Below, piece after piece: positions 36,169 through 45,507 of a stretch of DNA of 64,000 nt. The stretch spans positions 47,344 to 111,343 of the forward strand of contig JAQXHN010000003.1 in assembly GCA_029007295.1 (NCBI GenBank). Reading direction: 5' to 3'. A model generated the notes under the pieces. The model worked only from the letters and a program-made list of their open reading frames with translations. It was not told where the DNA came from and made no database searches. This stretch comes from Clostridia bacterium. GTDB taxonomy: Bacteria; Bacillota; Clostridia; Oscillospirales; CAG-272. The number at the start of each line of letters is the position of its first letter. Position 1 is the stretch's first letter. The translations under genes and the position numbers were made by a program.

Positions 36169-38578
36169 CGAAGCAAAATACGATTTTCCCAATATAGATA
36201 AAAAATGGCAGGACGCTTGGGACGAAGGTCACGCTTTTGAAGCGTCCTCGGACTATTCCAAGCCTAAGTATTATACCTTGGTTGAATTTCCTTATCCGTC
36301 GGGACAGGGACTTCACATAGGACATCCCCGTCCTTACACCGCGCTGGACATAGTTTCGAGAAAAAAGCGTATGCAGGGCTACAATGTTCTCTTCCCCATG
36401 GGCTGGGACGCATTCGGCTTACCTACCGAGAATTATGCCATCAAAAATCACATCCATCCGGCAAAAGTTACCGAAAAAAATATCGCAAGGTTCAAACAGC
36501 AAATCAAATCTCTCGGTCTTTCCTTTGACTGGTCGAGGGAAATAGACACCTCCTCTCCCGAATACTACCGTTGGACGCAGTGGATTTTCCTCCAACTTTA
36601 CAAGCACGGTCTTGCGTACAAAAAGGAAATGAACGTTAACTTCTGTACGTCCTGCAAGGTCGTTCTGGCAAACGAAGAAGTGGTAAACGGGGTTTGCGAG
36701 CGTTGCGGCTCCGAAGTTATTCACAAGGTAAAAAGCCAGTGGATGCTCAAAATTACAGAATACGCTCAGCGTCTTATAGACGACCTTGAGGACCTTGATT
36801 TCATTGAGAGAGTAAAGACTCAGGAAATAAACTGGATAGGCAGAAGCGAGGGTGCGGAGGTAAACTTCCTGTCTACCGAGGGAGATACAATTACGGTATT
36901 CACAACTCGTCCGGACACGCTTTTCGGAGCTACATATATGGTTATATCTCCCGAGCATGAGTATATTGAAAAATGGGCGGATAAGCTGGAGAATATCGAC
37001 GAAATTCGGGCTTATCAGCGCGAAGCCGCCAAAAAGAGCGACTTTGAGCGTACCGAGCTTGCAAAGGACAAGACAGGCGTTTGCTTAAAGGGCGTTCGTG
37101 CGGTTAATCCCGTTAACGGTAAGGAAATTCCGATTTTCACCTCCGACTATGTGCTTGCTACATACGGAACGGGAGCTATTATGGCGGTTCCCGCTCACGA
37201 TAGCCGTGACTGGGATTTCGCAAAGAAGTTTGATTTACCGATTATAGAGGTTGTTGCGGGCGGCAACGTTAGTAACGAGCCGTTTACCGACGTCGCAACG
37301 GGCAAAATGGTTAACTCCGGCTTCCTCGACGGGATGGAGGTTGCCGAGGCAAAGAAGGCAATAATCGCATACTTGACCGAAAAGGGCTTGGGTAAGCAGA
37401 AAATTAACTACAAGCTCCGCGACTGGGTGTTCTCCCGTCAGAGATATTGGGGCGAGCCGGTACCCATGGTTTACTGCGAAAAATGCGGCTGGCAGCCCAT
37501 TCCGGAGAGCGAATTACCGCTTACCTTGCCCGACATCGAGGAATATGAGCCGACAGACACGGGTGAATCTCCTTTGGCAAAATGTACCGACTGGGTAAAC
37601 ACAACCTGTCCGCACTGCGGCGGCAAAGCCAAGCGCGAAACAGATACAATGCCTAACTGGGCAGGCTCCTCGTGGTACTTTATGCGTTACTGCGACCCGC
37701 ACAATACAGAGAGCTGTGCAGCTAAAGAAGCGCTTGATTACTGGATGCCGGTTGACTGGTACAACGGCGGTATGGAGCATGTTACGCTTCATCTTCTCTA
37801 CTCAAGATTCTGGGCAAAATTCCTCTACGATATCGGCGTGCTGTCCTGCAAAGAGCCTTACCTCAAGAGAACCGCACACGGCATGATTTTGGGAGAGGAC
37901 GGCCAGAAGATGTCAAAATCGAGAGGCAATGTAATAAACCCCGATGACATCGTTTCGAATTACGGTGCGGATACTCTACGTCTTTACGAAATGTTTATAG
38001 GCGACTTTGAAAAATCGGCGCCCTGGTCCCCCTCCTCAATCAAGGGCTGTAAGCGATTCCTGGACAGAACCGCAGGTCTTGCGAATATGACTGAGGGAAC
38101 CGGATATTCAAAGGAGCTGGAGTCTGTATTTCATAAGACAATAAAAAAGGTCACCGAAGACATTGACCAAATGAAATTTAATACGGCGATTGCAGCTCTT
38201 ATGTCGCTTCTTAACGAAATATACGAAAAGGGCAAGATAACATCCGATGAATTAAAAACGTTCATCACTCTCTTAAATCCCTTTGCTCCTCACTTAACGG
38301 AAGAGATGTGGCAAAACGCAGGCGGCGAGGGCTTCCTTTCGCTCGCACAGTGGCCCTCCTTCGATGAAAGCAAAACAAAGGACAACACCGTTGAAATCGC
38401 ACTCCAGATTAACGGTAAATTAAAATCCACACTTGAAATTGGAGTTGACGCCGCAAAGGACGATGTGTTAAAAAGCGCAAAGGAAAATCCGAAAATGGCA
38501 AACGCCCTTAACGGTATGAATATTGTCAAGGAAATATACGTTCCCGGCAGACTCGTAAACATTGTAGTAAAACCGTAA
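36161..38578 (+). CDS. leuS: Leucyl-tRNA synthetase
   Basis: An 805-residue class I synthetase. The HIGH motif is in [17 protein letters not shown] and KMSKS in [11 protein letters not shown] Cys pair region [18 protein letters not shown] is the zinc hairpin, and the editing domain covers about 220-400. No T-box fits upstream because the gene overlaps rsfS. Confidence 0.98.
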   Translation: MANEAKYDFPNIDKKWQDAWDEGHAFEASSDYSKPKYYTLVEFPYPSGQGLHIGHPRPYTALDIVSRKKRMQGYNVLFPMGWDAFGLPTENYAIKNHIHPAKVTEKNIARFKQQIKSLGLSFDWSREIDTSSPEYYRWTQWIFLQLYKHGLAYKKEMNVNFCTSCKVVLANEEVVNGVCERCGSEVIHKVKSQWMLKITEYAQRLIDDLEDLDFIERVKTQEINWIGRSEGAEVNFLSTEGDTITVFTTRPDTLFGATYMVISPEHEYIEKWADKLENIDEIRAYQREAAKKSDFERTELAKDKTGVCLKGVRAVNPVNGKEIPIFTSDYVLATYGTGAIMAVPAHDSRDWDFAKKFDLPIIEVVAGGNVSNEPFTDVATGKMVNSGFLDGMEVAEAKKAIIAYLTEKGLGKQKINYKLRDWVFSRQRYWGEPVPMVYCEKCGWQPIPESELPLTLPDIEEYEPTDTGESPLAKCTDWVNTTCPHCGGKAKRETDTMPNWAGSSWYFMRYCDPHNTESCAAKEALDYWMPVDWYNGGMEHVTLHLLYSRFWAKFLYDIGVLSCKEPYLKRTAHGMILGEDGQKMSKSRGNVINPDDIVSNYGADTLRLYEMFIGDFEKSAPWSPSSIKGCKRFLDRTAGLANMTEGTGYSKELESVFHKTIKKVTEDIDQMKFNTAIAALMSLLNEIYEKGKITSDELKTFITLLNPFAPHLTEEMWQNAGGEGFLSLAQWPSFDESKTKDNTVEIALQINGKLKSTLEIGVDAAKDDVLKSAKENPKMANALNGMNIVKEIYVPGRLVNIVVKP

Positions 38579-38601
38579 GTAAATAAAATTTCTTTAAACT
38601 A

Positions 38602-38630
38602 TTGACAAAATACGAGATTTGTTATATAAT
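38602..38630 (+). promoter_or_regulatory. Promoter of rpsU
   Basis: TTGACA at 38602-38607, 17-base spacer, TATAAT at 38625-38630. Confidence 0.85.
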
Positions 38631-38680
38631 GATTTGGTAAATTTGCAGTCTCTTTGCAAATGCGAGGGGAGGGATAAAGA

Positions 38681-38857
38681 ATGGCAGAGATTAAAGTAAA
38701 AGAAAATGAATCTCTCGACAGTGCGCTCCGTAGATTTAAGAGACAGTGTCAGAGAAGCGGTGTTCTTGCTGAATTGCGTAAAAGAGAGCATTATGAAAAG
38801 CCCAGCGTAAAACGCAAGAAGAAATCCGAAGCTGCAAGAAAGCGTAAATACAAATAA
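38681..38857 (+). CDS. rpsU: 30S ribosomal protein S21
   Basis: A 58-residue protein missing from the ORF track because of its size. It begins [18 protein letters not shown], contains [23 protein letters not shown], and ends in a Lys/Arg-rich tail, all typical of S21. GAGGGGAGGG precedes the start. It is a single gene with a consensus promoter and a terminator at 38871-38897. S21 acts in start-site selection at the 30S platform. Confidence 0.97.
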   Translation: MAEIKVKENESLDSALRRFKRQCQRSGVLAELRKREHYEKPSVKRKKKSEAARKRKYK

Positions 38858-38870
38858 TTTTACAACATTT

Positions 38871-38902
38871 AAGAGACATCCTTCGGGTGTCTCTTTTGTT
38901 TT
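38871..38902 (+). terminator. Terminator of rpsU
   Basis: AAGAGACA-TCCTTCGGG-TGTCTCTT followed by TTGTTTT. Confidence 0.9.
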
Positions 38903-38944
38903 GGCGCCGAATTATTGTATTGTCGAAACGGCTTACGGAGCTAA

Positions 38945-39000
38945 TGAAAAACGGCTCTTATCCTCGGATAAATCCGATTGGAAAGAGCCGATATTTTTTT
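38945..39000. terminator. Bidirectional terminator before the SPFH gene
   Basis: CGGCTCTT and AAGAGCCG form arms around a 27-base loop with its own inner pairing (TATCCTCGGATA). A T-run follows on the plus strand, and AAAAA precedes on the other side, so it can end the minus-strand SPFH operon. Confidence 0.7.
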
Positions 39001-39017
39001 GCTTTGTCGGACAGAGC

Positions 39018-39983
39018 TTATTCTTCGTCACAGCAAGCGTCAACCGGTTTTGCTTTCGGTTCGGGTCTTTTGCCCTGTTTTGTAGCACTGCCTAGTCCCG
39101 TTGATTCGCTGAATATAACGTCCCGTGTGACGGCATTAACAGCGTCTGTCGGAATAATAACCTTTGACGCCTGACCGTCTGCTACCTTTGCAAGCGTTTC
39201 AAAACGCTTTAGCTCGAGAACCGCCCCGTCGGCTCCTGCCTCACGCAAAAGCCTGATACCGTCTGCCTCCGCCTGCTTTGCAAGAAATACAGCCTTTGCT
39301 TCGCCCTCTGCCCTTGCGATCGTTGCGTCTCTCTCGCCTTCTGCGGCAAGAATCATAGCCTGCTTATCGCCCTCGGCGCGGGTAATTGCCGCCGCCTTGT
39401 GTCCCTCTGCCTGCAAGAGCGTTTCACGGCGTTCGCGCTCCGCCTTCATCTGCTTTTCCATTGCATTCTGAATTTCCTTGGGCGGAATAATATTCTTCAG
39501 CTCAACTCTGGAAACCTTTATGCCCCACTGGTCGGTTGCGTCGTCAAGAATTGTTGTCATCTTACCGTTGATTGTATCGCGGGAGGTAAGCGTTCCGTCA
39601 AGGTCAAGCTCTCCTATTAGATTACGAAGCGTTGTAGCCGTTAAATTTTCAAGCGCCGAGACGGGATTAACCGCACCGTACGTGTAAAGCTTGGAATCAA
39701 AAATTCTAAAGTACACTACGGTATCAATCTGCATGGTTACATTGTCCTTTGTAATAACGGGCTGCGGAGGCGAGTCGAGAACCTGCTCCTTTAATGTGAT
39801 TTTTTTCGCAATGCTCTGAAGAAACGGAATTTTAAAATGCAAGCCGGCGCTCCAGGTTTTTGAATATTTTCCGAGAGTTTCGACAATATATTCGTTTGCC
39901 TGAGGTACCACCTTTAAATTAGATACGATAATCAAAAATAATACAACAGCTACTCCGAGTAACGTATAAAATGCCGTGGTCAT
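39018..39983 (-). CDS. SPFH/Band 7 (stomatin/paraslipin-like) membrane protein
   Basis: A 321-residue protein with one N-terminal TM helix (TLLGVAVVLFLIIVSNLKVVP) followed by a Band 7 domain (IVETLGKYSKTWSAGLHFKIPF, KDNVTMQIDTVVYFRI, RVELKNIIPPKEIQNAMEKQMKAERERRE) and an Ala/Glu-rich coiled coil. Such proteins form large membrane rings that organise proteases or lipid domains. No NfeD partner gene lies beside it. It is the last gene after nitroreductase and the ECF S component. Confidence 0.92.
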   Translation of the reverse strand: MTTAFYTLLGVAVVLFLIIVSNLKVVPQANEYIVETLGKYSKTWSAGLHFKIPFLQSIAKKITLKEQVLDSPPQPVITKDNVTMQIDTVVYFRIFDSKLYTYGAVNPVSALENLTATTLRNLIGELDLDGTLTSRDTINGKMTTILDDATDQWGIKVSRVELKNIIPPKEIQNAMEKQMKAERERRETLLQAEGHKAAAITRAEGDKQAMILAAEGERDATIARAEGEAKAVFLAKQAEADGIRLLREAGADGAVLELKRFETLAKVADGQASKVIIPTDAVNAVTRDVIFSESTGLGSATKQGKRPEPKAKPVDACCDEE

Positions 39984-39998
39984 AGATTTTCTCCTTAA

Positions 39999-40610
39999 TT
40001 ATTTATTCTTTTTTACAATGTCTATTATTCTCAAAATTGCCGGAGATAATATAGTATTTATCAAAAATTCTACTATAAAGTTTACTCCCGCAACCACGAG
40101 TATTAAATATACCAGAACAGACGTTCCGTTGTCGCTTGCACCCTGAGAGAATACGCTCGAATAGAATGCGGTCATCGCAAGCACAAACAGCCCGGTATTT
40201 ACTATCGGGCACACCATAGAGGAAGCAAAAACGGACAGCGTCTTATTTTTATTCACAAGTATCTTATGTAAAAGACCCGAAACAAAGCCTGCGGCAATTG
40301 TTTTGAAGAAGCAAATAAATACGCCGACATAAGGATTTATTTTCAAGAGAAGAAGAACAAATCCGCCGTCCCATCCGAGAAGACCCGATATAAAAACTAT
40401 ACCGCCCAAAACAAATCCCAAAACGGCGCCGGTTAACGGACCGAACATCGCCGCGCCTATTACAATAGGGACAAGCGACAGAGTTATCGTAACGCCGCCG
40501 ATGGGGGGAATAAAGTTGCTCACTATCTGCAAAACGATAATCAATGCAGAAAGAAGCGCAACTCCGGTTAATGTTCTTATTTTTGACTGAATACTTTTCA
40601 TTTTTGTCAC
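39999..40610 (-). CDS. ECF transporter S component
   Basis: A 203-residue, strongly hydrophobic protein with about six TM helices. GVALLSALIIVLQIVSNFIPPIGGVTITLSLVPIVIGAAMFGP is the ECF substrate-binding subunit pattern. S components deliver a vitamin or cofactor and share a common EcfAA'T module. No such module is adjacent, so it must use one encoded elsewhere. The substrate is unknown; pantothenate or a related vitamin is possible. It overlaps the nitroreductase gene by ATGA. Confidence 0.85.
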   Translation of the reverse strand: MTKMKSIQSKIRTLTGVALLSALIIVLQIVSNFIPPIGGVTITLSLVPIVIGAAMFGPLTGAVLGFVLGGIVFISGLLGWDGGFVLLLLKINPYVGVFICFFKTIAAGFVSGLLHKILVNKNKTLSVFASSMVCPIVNTGLFVLAMTAFYSSVFSQGASDNGTSVLVYLILVVAGVNFIVEFLINTILSPAILRIIDIVKKNK

Positions 40611-41125
40611 TTTCCAATAATTATTGTATTCGATTTTTTATCGGCCTTTCTGATTTCGCCCTTTGGATATCCGAGCGCCGCAATGCCGACTGCGGTATCT
40701 TCTGTCGGTACTCCGATTGCATTCAACACTTCCCTAATTTTTTTATCGTCGCATATCTCGGACAGCTGATTGATCCATACGCTGCCGATACCCATACTGT
40801 GCGCGGCTAAAAAGATATTCTCCAAGGCGCATGAACAATCCTGCTTTGCAAAAGGATAGTCTCTTGCCGCAGTAACGATAATAAGGGCGTTCGGCTCATA
40901 GAAATTATATCCTCCCTGCCCTAATTTTTCTCCGATCGCCTTTGCCAGACGGCCAATGCTTTCCCTGTTATGCACAATAATAAAGTGCCATTTTTGTCTG
41001 TTTAAGGCGCTCGGCGCATAAGAGCCGCATTTTGCAATCAAATACAGATCCTCGTCGGAAATATCCTTTTCCGAAAAGCTTCTTACGCTTCTTCTTTGTA
41101 AAATAGCTTCTACTACGCTGTTCAC
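40607..41125 (-). CDS. Nitroreductase family protein
   Basis: A 172-residue FMN-dependent oxidoreductase. VVEAILQRRSVRSFSEKDIS is the standard opening, then CGSYAPSALNRQKWHFIIV and GIGSVWINQLSE, ending in GIAALGYPKGEIRKADKK. Substrates of the family are diverse. Upstream of the ECF S component and possibly in the same transcript. Confidence 0.9.
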   Translation of the reverse strand: MNSVVEAILQRRSVRSFSEKDISDEDLYLIAKCGSYAPSALNRQKWHFIIVHNRESIGRLAKAIGEKLGQGGYNFYEPNALIIVTAARDYPFAKQDCSCALENIFLAAHSMGIGSVWINQLSEICDDKKIREVLNAIGVPTEDTAVGIAALGYPKGEIRKADKKSNTIIIGK

Positions 41126-41148
41126 GGTAAACCTCCGATTTTAATAAA

Positions 41149-41176
41149 AAGCAGTACGAACAATCTCGTACTGCTT
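41149..41176 (-). terminator. Terminator of rplS
   Basis: AAGCAGTACGA / TCGTACTGCTT on the minus strand, followed by TTTATT. Confidence 0.85.
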
Positions 41177-41185
41177 GTATGAGCT

Positions 41186-41527
41186 TCAGATAATTTCCTT
41201 AAGCTTCGAGCTCTTACCTACTCTGCCGCGGAGATAATAAAGCTTTGCGCGTCTTACCTTACCGTGACGAATAACGGTAACATCTTCAACGTTGGGAGAA
41301 TGAAGCGGGAAGGTTTTTTCAACCCCTACGCCGTACGAAATTCTTCTGACAGTAAATGTTTCCGAAATACCGCCTTTTTGCTTCGCGATAACGGTTCCCT
41401 CAAACATCTGTACTCTTTCTCTGTTTCCCTCTTTAATTTTATTGGACACACGAACCGTGTCGCCAATACGGAACGAAGGAACGTTTTCCTTTAACTGCTC
41501 ATTTGTAAAAGCCTTAAGCAAATCCAT
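41186..41527 (-). CDS. rplS: 50S ribosomal protein L19
   Basis: A 113-residue ribosomal protein at the subunit interface. Signature segments are [51 protein letters not shown] and [24 protein letters not shown] lies upstream. It is a single-gene unit, whereas rpsP-rimM-trmD usually come before rplS and lepB-rbgA-rnhB after it. Confidence 0.97.
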   Translation of the reverse strand: MDLLKAFTNEQLKENVPSFRIGDTVRVSNKIKEGNRERVQMFEGTVIAKQKGGISETFTVRRISYGVGVEKTFPLHSPNVEDVTVIRHGKVRRAKLYYLRGRVGKSSKLKEII

Positions 41528-41536
41528 CGTGGCTTC

Positions 41537-41622
41537 CTCCTTAATTTCCGGACATTCGTGCAGAGCATCTGACAGAGGACTGTCCGCTTTCTATCCGCAA
41601 TTACGGTAACATAATACGGAAC
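41537..41622 (-). ncRNA. rplS leader, possible L19-type autoregulatory RNA
   Basis: About 95 bases lie between the promoter and rplS. CGGACA (41583-41578 region) pairs with TGTCCG nearer the gene around a stem-loop rich in CTCTGTCAGATGCTCTGC. L19 leaders are known upstream of rplS in Firmicutes, but I cannot confirm the covariance here. Confidence 0.4.
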
Positions 41623-41628
41623 AGAGTA

Positions 41629-41657
41629 ATTATATCAAATAAAAACCGTAAAATCAA
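41629..41657 (-). promoter_or_regulatory. Promoter of rplS
   Basis: Minus-strand TTGATT (41657-41652), 17-base spacer, TATAAT (41634-41629). Confidence 0.7.
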
Positions 41658-41707
41658 TACTTTTTACGGAGTTTACAGAATAGTTACAAAATTCTTTTTG
41701 CGCCTTA

Positions 41708-41736
41708 TTGTAATATCTAATAAACTAAAGTATAAT
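41708..41736 (+). promoter_or_regulatory. Promoter of the phosphoglycerate mutase operon
   Basis: TTGTAA at 41708-41713, 17-base spacer, TATAAT at 41731-41736. Confidence 0.7.
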
Positions 41737-41767
41737 AACTATTATAATAATCAAGGAAGGCATTTAT

Positions 41768-42964
41768 ATGAAATATTTTGTTTTAATAACCGACGGTGCC
41801 GCCGATTATCCGATAGAGGCTCTCGGCGGAAAAACTCCTCTTGAAGCCGCCGACAAACCGACTGTAAATATGCTCTGCAGAAAATCATACATAGGAACCG
41901 TTTCCAATGTTCCCGAGGGCATGGTTCCCGAAAGCGACACGGCAAATCTTGCGATACTTTCCTACGATCCCAAGACATATTCCAAAGGCCGTTCTCCTTT
42001 GGAGGCCGTTTCCATGGGAATTGATATGAAACCGGACGAAACCGCTCTTCGCTGTAATGTTGTAACGCTGGGCGATGAGGACGGATACGAAAACAAAACA
42101 ATGATAGACCACAGTGCGGACGAAATTTCGACACAGGACGCCGACGCTTTGATCAAAACACTTCAGGACAAGCTCGGCGACAATACCGTTACCTTTCACA
42201 CGGGCGTAAGCTACCGTCACTGCCTGATATGGAAGAATTGTCCGGAAAACGTGCTTTTTATGCGCCCGCACGATATACTGGGACAGAAAATAACCTCTTA
42301 TCTGCCTCCCGAGCCGTTTTTGTCGCTGCAAAAGAAGAGCAATGAAATTTTGGAAAACCATCCCGTTAACATTGCCCGCCGGGAGCGGGGCTTGAAGCCG
42401 GCTACGTCCATTTGGCTTTGGAGTCCCGGAAAGAAGCCGGCGCTTCCCTCCTTCTTCGACAAGTGGGGGCTTGACGGCACCGTTATTTCAGCAGTTGACC
42501 TAATCAAGGGTATCGGACTGTGCGCCGGTATGGAATCCGTTGATGTTGAAGGCGCAACGGGAAATGTTCACACCAACTACAAGGGTAAAGCCGATGCGGC
42601 AATCGACGCCTTCCGCCGAGGCAAGGATTTCGTTTTTGTCCATGTGGAGGGACCCGATGAGTGCGGACACAGAGCCGAGCTTGAGAATAAAATCACATCG
42701 CTTGAAAGAATAGACGCAGATATTTTGAAGCCGGTTCTCGAATATTTAAGGTCAACAAACGAGGATTTCAGAATTATGCTTCTCCCGGATCATCCGACGC
42801 CTATCTGCAAGAGAACGCATACAATGGATCCCGTTCCCTACATGATTTACAAAAGCGATGACGAGACCGACAGCGGAGTAGATATTTTCTCCGAAAAGCA
42901 CATTAACGGTAAGGGAAATTACATTGCAGACGGATGCAAGCTGTTGGATATTTTCGTAAAATAA
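41768..42964 (+). CDS. apgM: Cofactor-independent phosphoglycerate mutase (ApgM type)
   Basis: A 398-residue alkaline-phosphatase-fold metalloenzyme interconverting 3- and 2-phosphoglycerate. The start LITDGAADYPIEALGGKTPLEAADKP and RCNVVTLGDEDGYENKTM match the archaeal-type subfamily also found in Clostridia. Metal-binding residues are in VHVEGPDECGHRAE and LLPDHPTPICKRTHTMDPVP. It is followed by lepB after 15 bases. The 2,3-BPG-independent GpmI form is about 510 residues, so this is the other type. Confidence 0.92.
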   Translation: MKYFVLITDGAADYPIEALGGKTPLEAADKPTVNMLCRKSYIGTVSNVPEGMVPESDTANLAILSYDPKTYSKGRSPLEAVSMGIDMKPDETALRCNVVTLGDEDGYENKTMIDHSADEISTQDADALIKTLQDKLGDNTVTFHTGVSYRHCLIWKNCPENVLFMRPHDILGQKITSYLPPEPFLSLQKKSNEILENHPVNIARRERGLKPATSIWLWSPGKKPALPSFFDKWGLDGTVISAVDLIKGIGLCAGMESVDVEGATGNVHTNYKGKADAAIDAFRRGKDFVFVHVEGPDECGHRAELENKITSLERIDADILKPVLEYLRSTNEDFRIMLLPDHPTPICKRTHTMDPVPYMIYKSDDETDSGVDIFSEKHINGKGNYIADGCKLLDIFVK

Positions 42965-42979
42965 AGGAGTATACCGATA

Positions 42980-43567
42980 ATGAATGACAACAATCGCAAA
43001 ACAGAGGAAGCAAAACCCTCCTCGGCGGTGTCAACTGTAAGAAGCATATACGAATGGGTTGAGCTTTTGGCTCTGTCCGTGTGCTTTGTATTGCTGATTT
43101 TAGTGCTCATCGGAAGACATTCGCCCGTTGACGGAGAATCAATGATAAACACCTTGCAGAATAAGGATTTGCTGATTGTATCCGATTTGTTCTACAAGCC
43201 CCGGCAGGGCGACGTGATAGTATTCGAAAACAAAGAAACGGGATATAACAAGCCCTACGTCAAAAGAATAATAGCAACCGAGGGACAGACAATCTACATT
43301 AACGAGAACGAAAAGACCGTTTATGTGAACGGAGAGGCTCTCGACGAGCCCTATGCGTACTACTCAACCGAATACGGCTTTACAAAAGGCTCGTTTTTCG
43401 CAGACAAAAGCAACTACACCCTGAAGGAGGGCGAAGTCTTTGTAATGGGAGATAACCGTTGCAACTCTCGCGATTCCAGAATGATAGGTCCCGTCGACGT
43501 TCGAAGCATTGTCGGAAGAGTTATATTAAGGGTTTACCCGTTTAACGCCTTCGGAAAAGTTAACTAA
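42980..43567 (+). CDS. lepB: Type I signal peptidase
   Basis: A 195-residue membrane protease with one TM helix at about 30-55. The catalytic Ser is in VDGESMINTL (residue 54) and the Lys in YVKRIIATEG (residue 95). FVMGDNRCNSRDSRMIGPVD is box E. It cleaves signal peptides from exported proteins. In the conserved lepB-rbgA-rnhB-yraN row. Confidence 0.97.
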   Translation: MNDNNRKTEEAKPSSAVSTVRSIYEWVELLALSVCFVLLILVLIGRHSPVDGESMINTLQNKDLLIVSDLFYKPRQGDVIVFENKETGYNKPYVKRIIATEGQTIYINENEKTVYVNGEALDEPYAYYSTEYGFTKGSFFADKSNYTLKEGEVFVMGDNRCNSRDSRMIGPVDVRSIVGRVILRVYPFNAFGKVN

Positions 43568-43577
43568 GGAGAAGCTT

Positions 43578-44465
43578 ATGCCCTCTTCACAGATACAGTG
43601 GTTTCCCGGGCACATGGCAAAAACACGAAGAATAATCGGCGAATGTCTGCCGACGGTAGATATAGTTATCGAGCTTCGTGACGCAAGAATTCCTGAAAGC
43701 TCCGGAAACCCGGAGCTGGTAAAGCTTGCTTCGGGAAAGCCGGTTTTGACCGTATTTTCCAAATCGGACTTAGCCGATCCTGCCATGAATGCAAAATGGG
43801 CGGATTATTTCGAAAAAAAGGGCAGAAAAAGCCTTTTTATCGACAGTATCTCCGGAAAAAACATGAATAAGGTCGGCGACGCCGTAAGAGAGGTGCTTGC
43901 CGATAAAATTAAAAAATACGAGAGTCGAGGTATGTCCTCGCGGAATCTGAAGGCAATGGTCGTAGGAATACCGAACGTCGGAAAATCCTCATTCATCAAC
44001 CGCCTGGCAGGCAGTAAAAAGGCAAAGGTTGAAAATCGTCCCGGTGTGACGCTTGCGAAGCAGTGGGTTATGACAAATCAAGGGCTTGAGCTTCTTGATA
44101 TGCCCGGCGTGCTGTGGCCGAAATTCGACGATGTTTCGGTAGGCGAAAATTTAGCGATAACCAAGGCTATAAAGGACGAAATTCTCGACTGCGAGCGAAT
44201 AGCGTTCGCCCTCGTATCAAGACTGCGTACAATCTACCCGAAGCTTTTGTCCGACCGATACGGTTTAGGCTCGCCCGACACCTACGCCGAGCTTGAAGAC
44301 TGGGAGGTTTTGGAGCTTATCGGAAAAAAGAGAGGCTTCCTTGTCTCAGGCGGCGAAATCAATCTTGAAAGAGCGGCCGCAACTGTTTTGCAGGAATACA
44401 GACTCGGAAAGCTCGGACGCATTACATTGGAGACGCCAAATGAACATTCTCGAATACGCTCTTGA
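43578..44465 (+). CDS. rbgA: Ribosome biogenesis GTPase RbgA (YlqF)
   Basis: A 295-residue circularly permuted GTPase for late 50S assembly. The G4-like motif comes first (VFSKSDL), followed by G1 VGIPNVGKSSFINRLAG and G3 LLDMPGVLWPKF. QIQWFPGHMAKTRRI is the typical N-terminus. The rnhB start lies inside its last codons. Confidence 0.96.
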   Translation: MPSSQIQWFPGHMAKTRRIIGECLPTVDIVIELRDARIPESSGNPELVKLASGKPVLTVFSKSDLADPAMNAKWADYFEKKGRKSLFIDSISGKNMNKVGDAVREVLADKIKKYESRGMSSRNLKAMVVGIPNVGKSSFINRLAGSKKAKVENRPGVTLAKQWVMTNQGLELLDMPGVLWPKFDDVSVGENLAITKAIKDEILDCERIAFALVSRLRTIYPKLLSDRYGLGSPDTYAELEDWEVLELIGKKRGFLVSGGEINLERAAATVLQEYRLGKLGRITLETPNEHSRIRS

Positions 44466-45045
44466 AGAAAAATATTCAGGTGAAGGCTATTCTGTTATTT
44501 GCGGAACAGACGAAGCCGGCAGAGGCCCTTTGGCGGGTCCTGTATTTGCGGCGGCTGTTATTCTTCCCCACGGACTTTTAATTGAAGGGCTTAACGACTC
44601 GAAAAAAATTTCCGAAAAGAAAAGAGAGCTTCTCTTTAACATTATCAGAAGCGAAGCCGTAAGCTACGGCATTGCAAGCGCGTCGGTTGAGGAGATTGAC
44701 GAATTTAATATTCTCAACGCCGCACAAATTGCAATGAGGAGAGCCGTCTCACTTTTGAATCCTACCCCCGATTTAGTATTGGTTGACGGCAATGTTGCAA
44801 GAGATTTTACTCAAAAAGCCGTCACGGTTGTAAAAGGCGACTCTATTTCCCCGTCTATTGCGGCGGCGTCAATACTCGCAAAGGTTTCAAGAGACCGAAT
44901 ATGCTTGGAAATGGACGAAAAATACCCAGAATATCAGTTCGCAAAGCATAAGGGCTACCCTACAAGGCTTCATATGGATTTAGTTCGGAAATTGGGTCCG
45001 TGCCCCTGTCACAGGAAATCGTTTTTGAAATTTCTCGACAAATGA
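44440..45045 (+). CDS. rnhB: Ribonuclease HII
   Basis: Start placed at ATG 44440 (MNILEYALEEKY), giving 201 residues; the ORF track start inside rbgA is spurious. GGAG lies about seven bases before. The active-site acidic residues are in GTDEAGRGPLAGPV and LVLVDGN; GLNDSKKISEKKRE is the family motif. It removes RNA from DNA hybrids. It overlaps rbgA by 26 bases. Confidence 0.96.
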   Translation: MNILEYALEEKYSGEGYSVICGTDEAGRGPLAGPVFAAAVILPHGLLIEGLNDSKKISEKKRELLFNIIRSEAVSYGIASASVEEIDEFNILNAAQIAMRRAVSLLNPTPDLVLVDGNVARDFTQKAVTVVKGDSISPSIAAASILAKVSRDRICLEMDEKYPEYQFAKHKGYPTRLHMDLVRKLGPCPCHRKSFLKFLDK

Positions 45046-45055
45046 TTGATAAAAA

Positions 45056-45496
45056 ATGACAGAAAAAAATAAAAAATCGCAAAACAGTAAGGTCGGGGCA
45101 AGGGGCGAAAAAGAGGCGGCGAAATACCTTCGCAAAAAAGGGTATAAAATTGTCGCACGAAATGTTCATCTTACCCACGGCGAAATTGACATAATCGCAC
45201 GAAACAGCCAATATATTGTATTTGTCGAGGTTAAAACACGGGCCGACAACGATTTTCTCAAGCGTTACGGACGTCCTGCGAAAGCGGTGGACTCAGAAAA
45301 AAACCGGCACCTTGTTTCGGCGGCAAACGAATATCTGAAAAATAACAAGGTTACTCTCCTGCCCAGAGGCGATATCGTTGAGGTATATGTTTCGGAAAAA
45401 GGAAAGCTATTCAAAAGAAAGGCATACCGCTTTGAGCATTTGACAAACACCTTCGGTTATATTAATTATCATAAGCATAATAAAAAATACAGATAG
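45056..45496 (+). CDS. yraN: YraN/UPF0102 family nuclease-like protein
   Basis: A 146-residue protein with a Holliday-junction-resolvase-like fold. KVGARGEKEAAKYLRKKGYKIVARN and GEIDIIARNSQYIVFVEVKTR are the family motifs, including the E-D-ExK nuclease core. The biological role is unsettled. It lies directly after rnhB as in most Firmicutes. The C-terminal part is slightly longer than usual. Confidence 0.9.
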   Translation: MTEKNKKSQNSKVGARGEKEAAKYLRKKGYKIVARNVHLTHGEIDIIARNSQYIVFVEVKTRADNDFLKRYGRPAKAVDSEKNRHLVSAANEYLKNNKVTLLPRGDIVEVYVSEKGKLFKRKAYRFEHLTNTFGYINYHKHNKKYR

Positions 45497-45507
45497 GAAA
45501 AAGAAAA

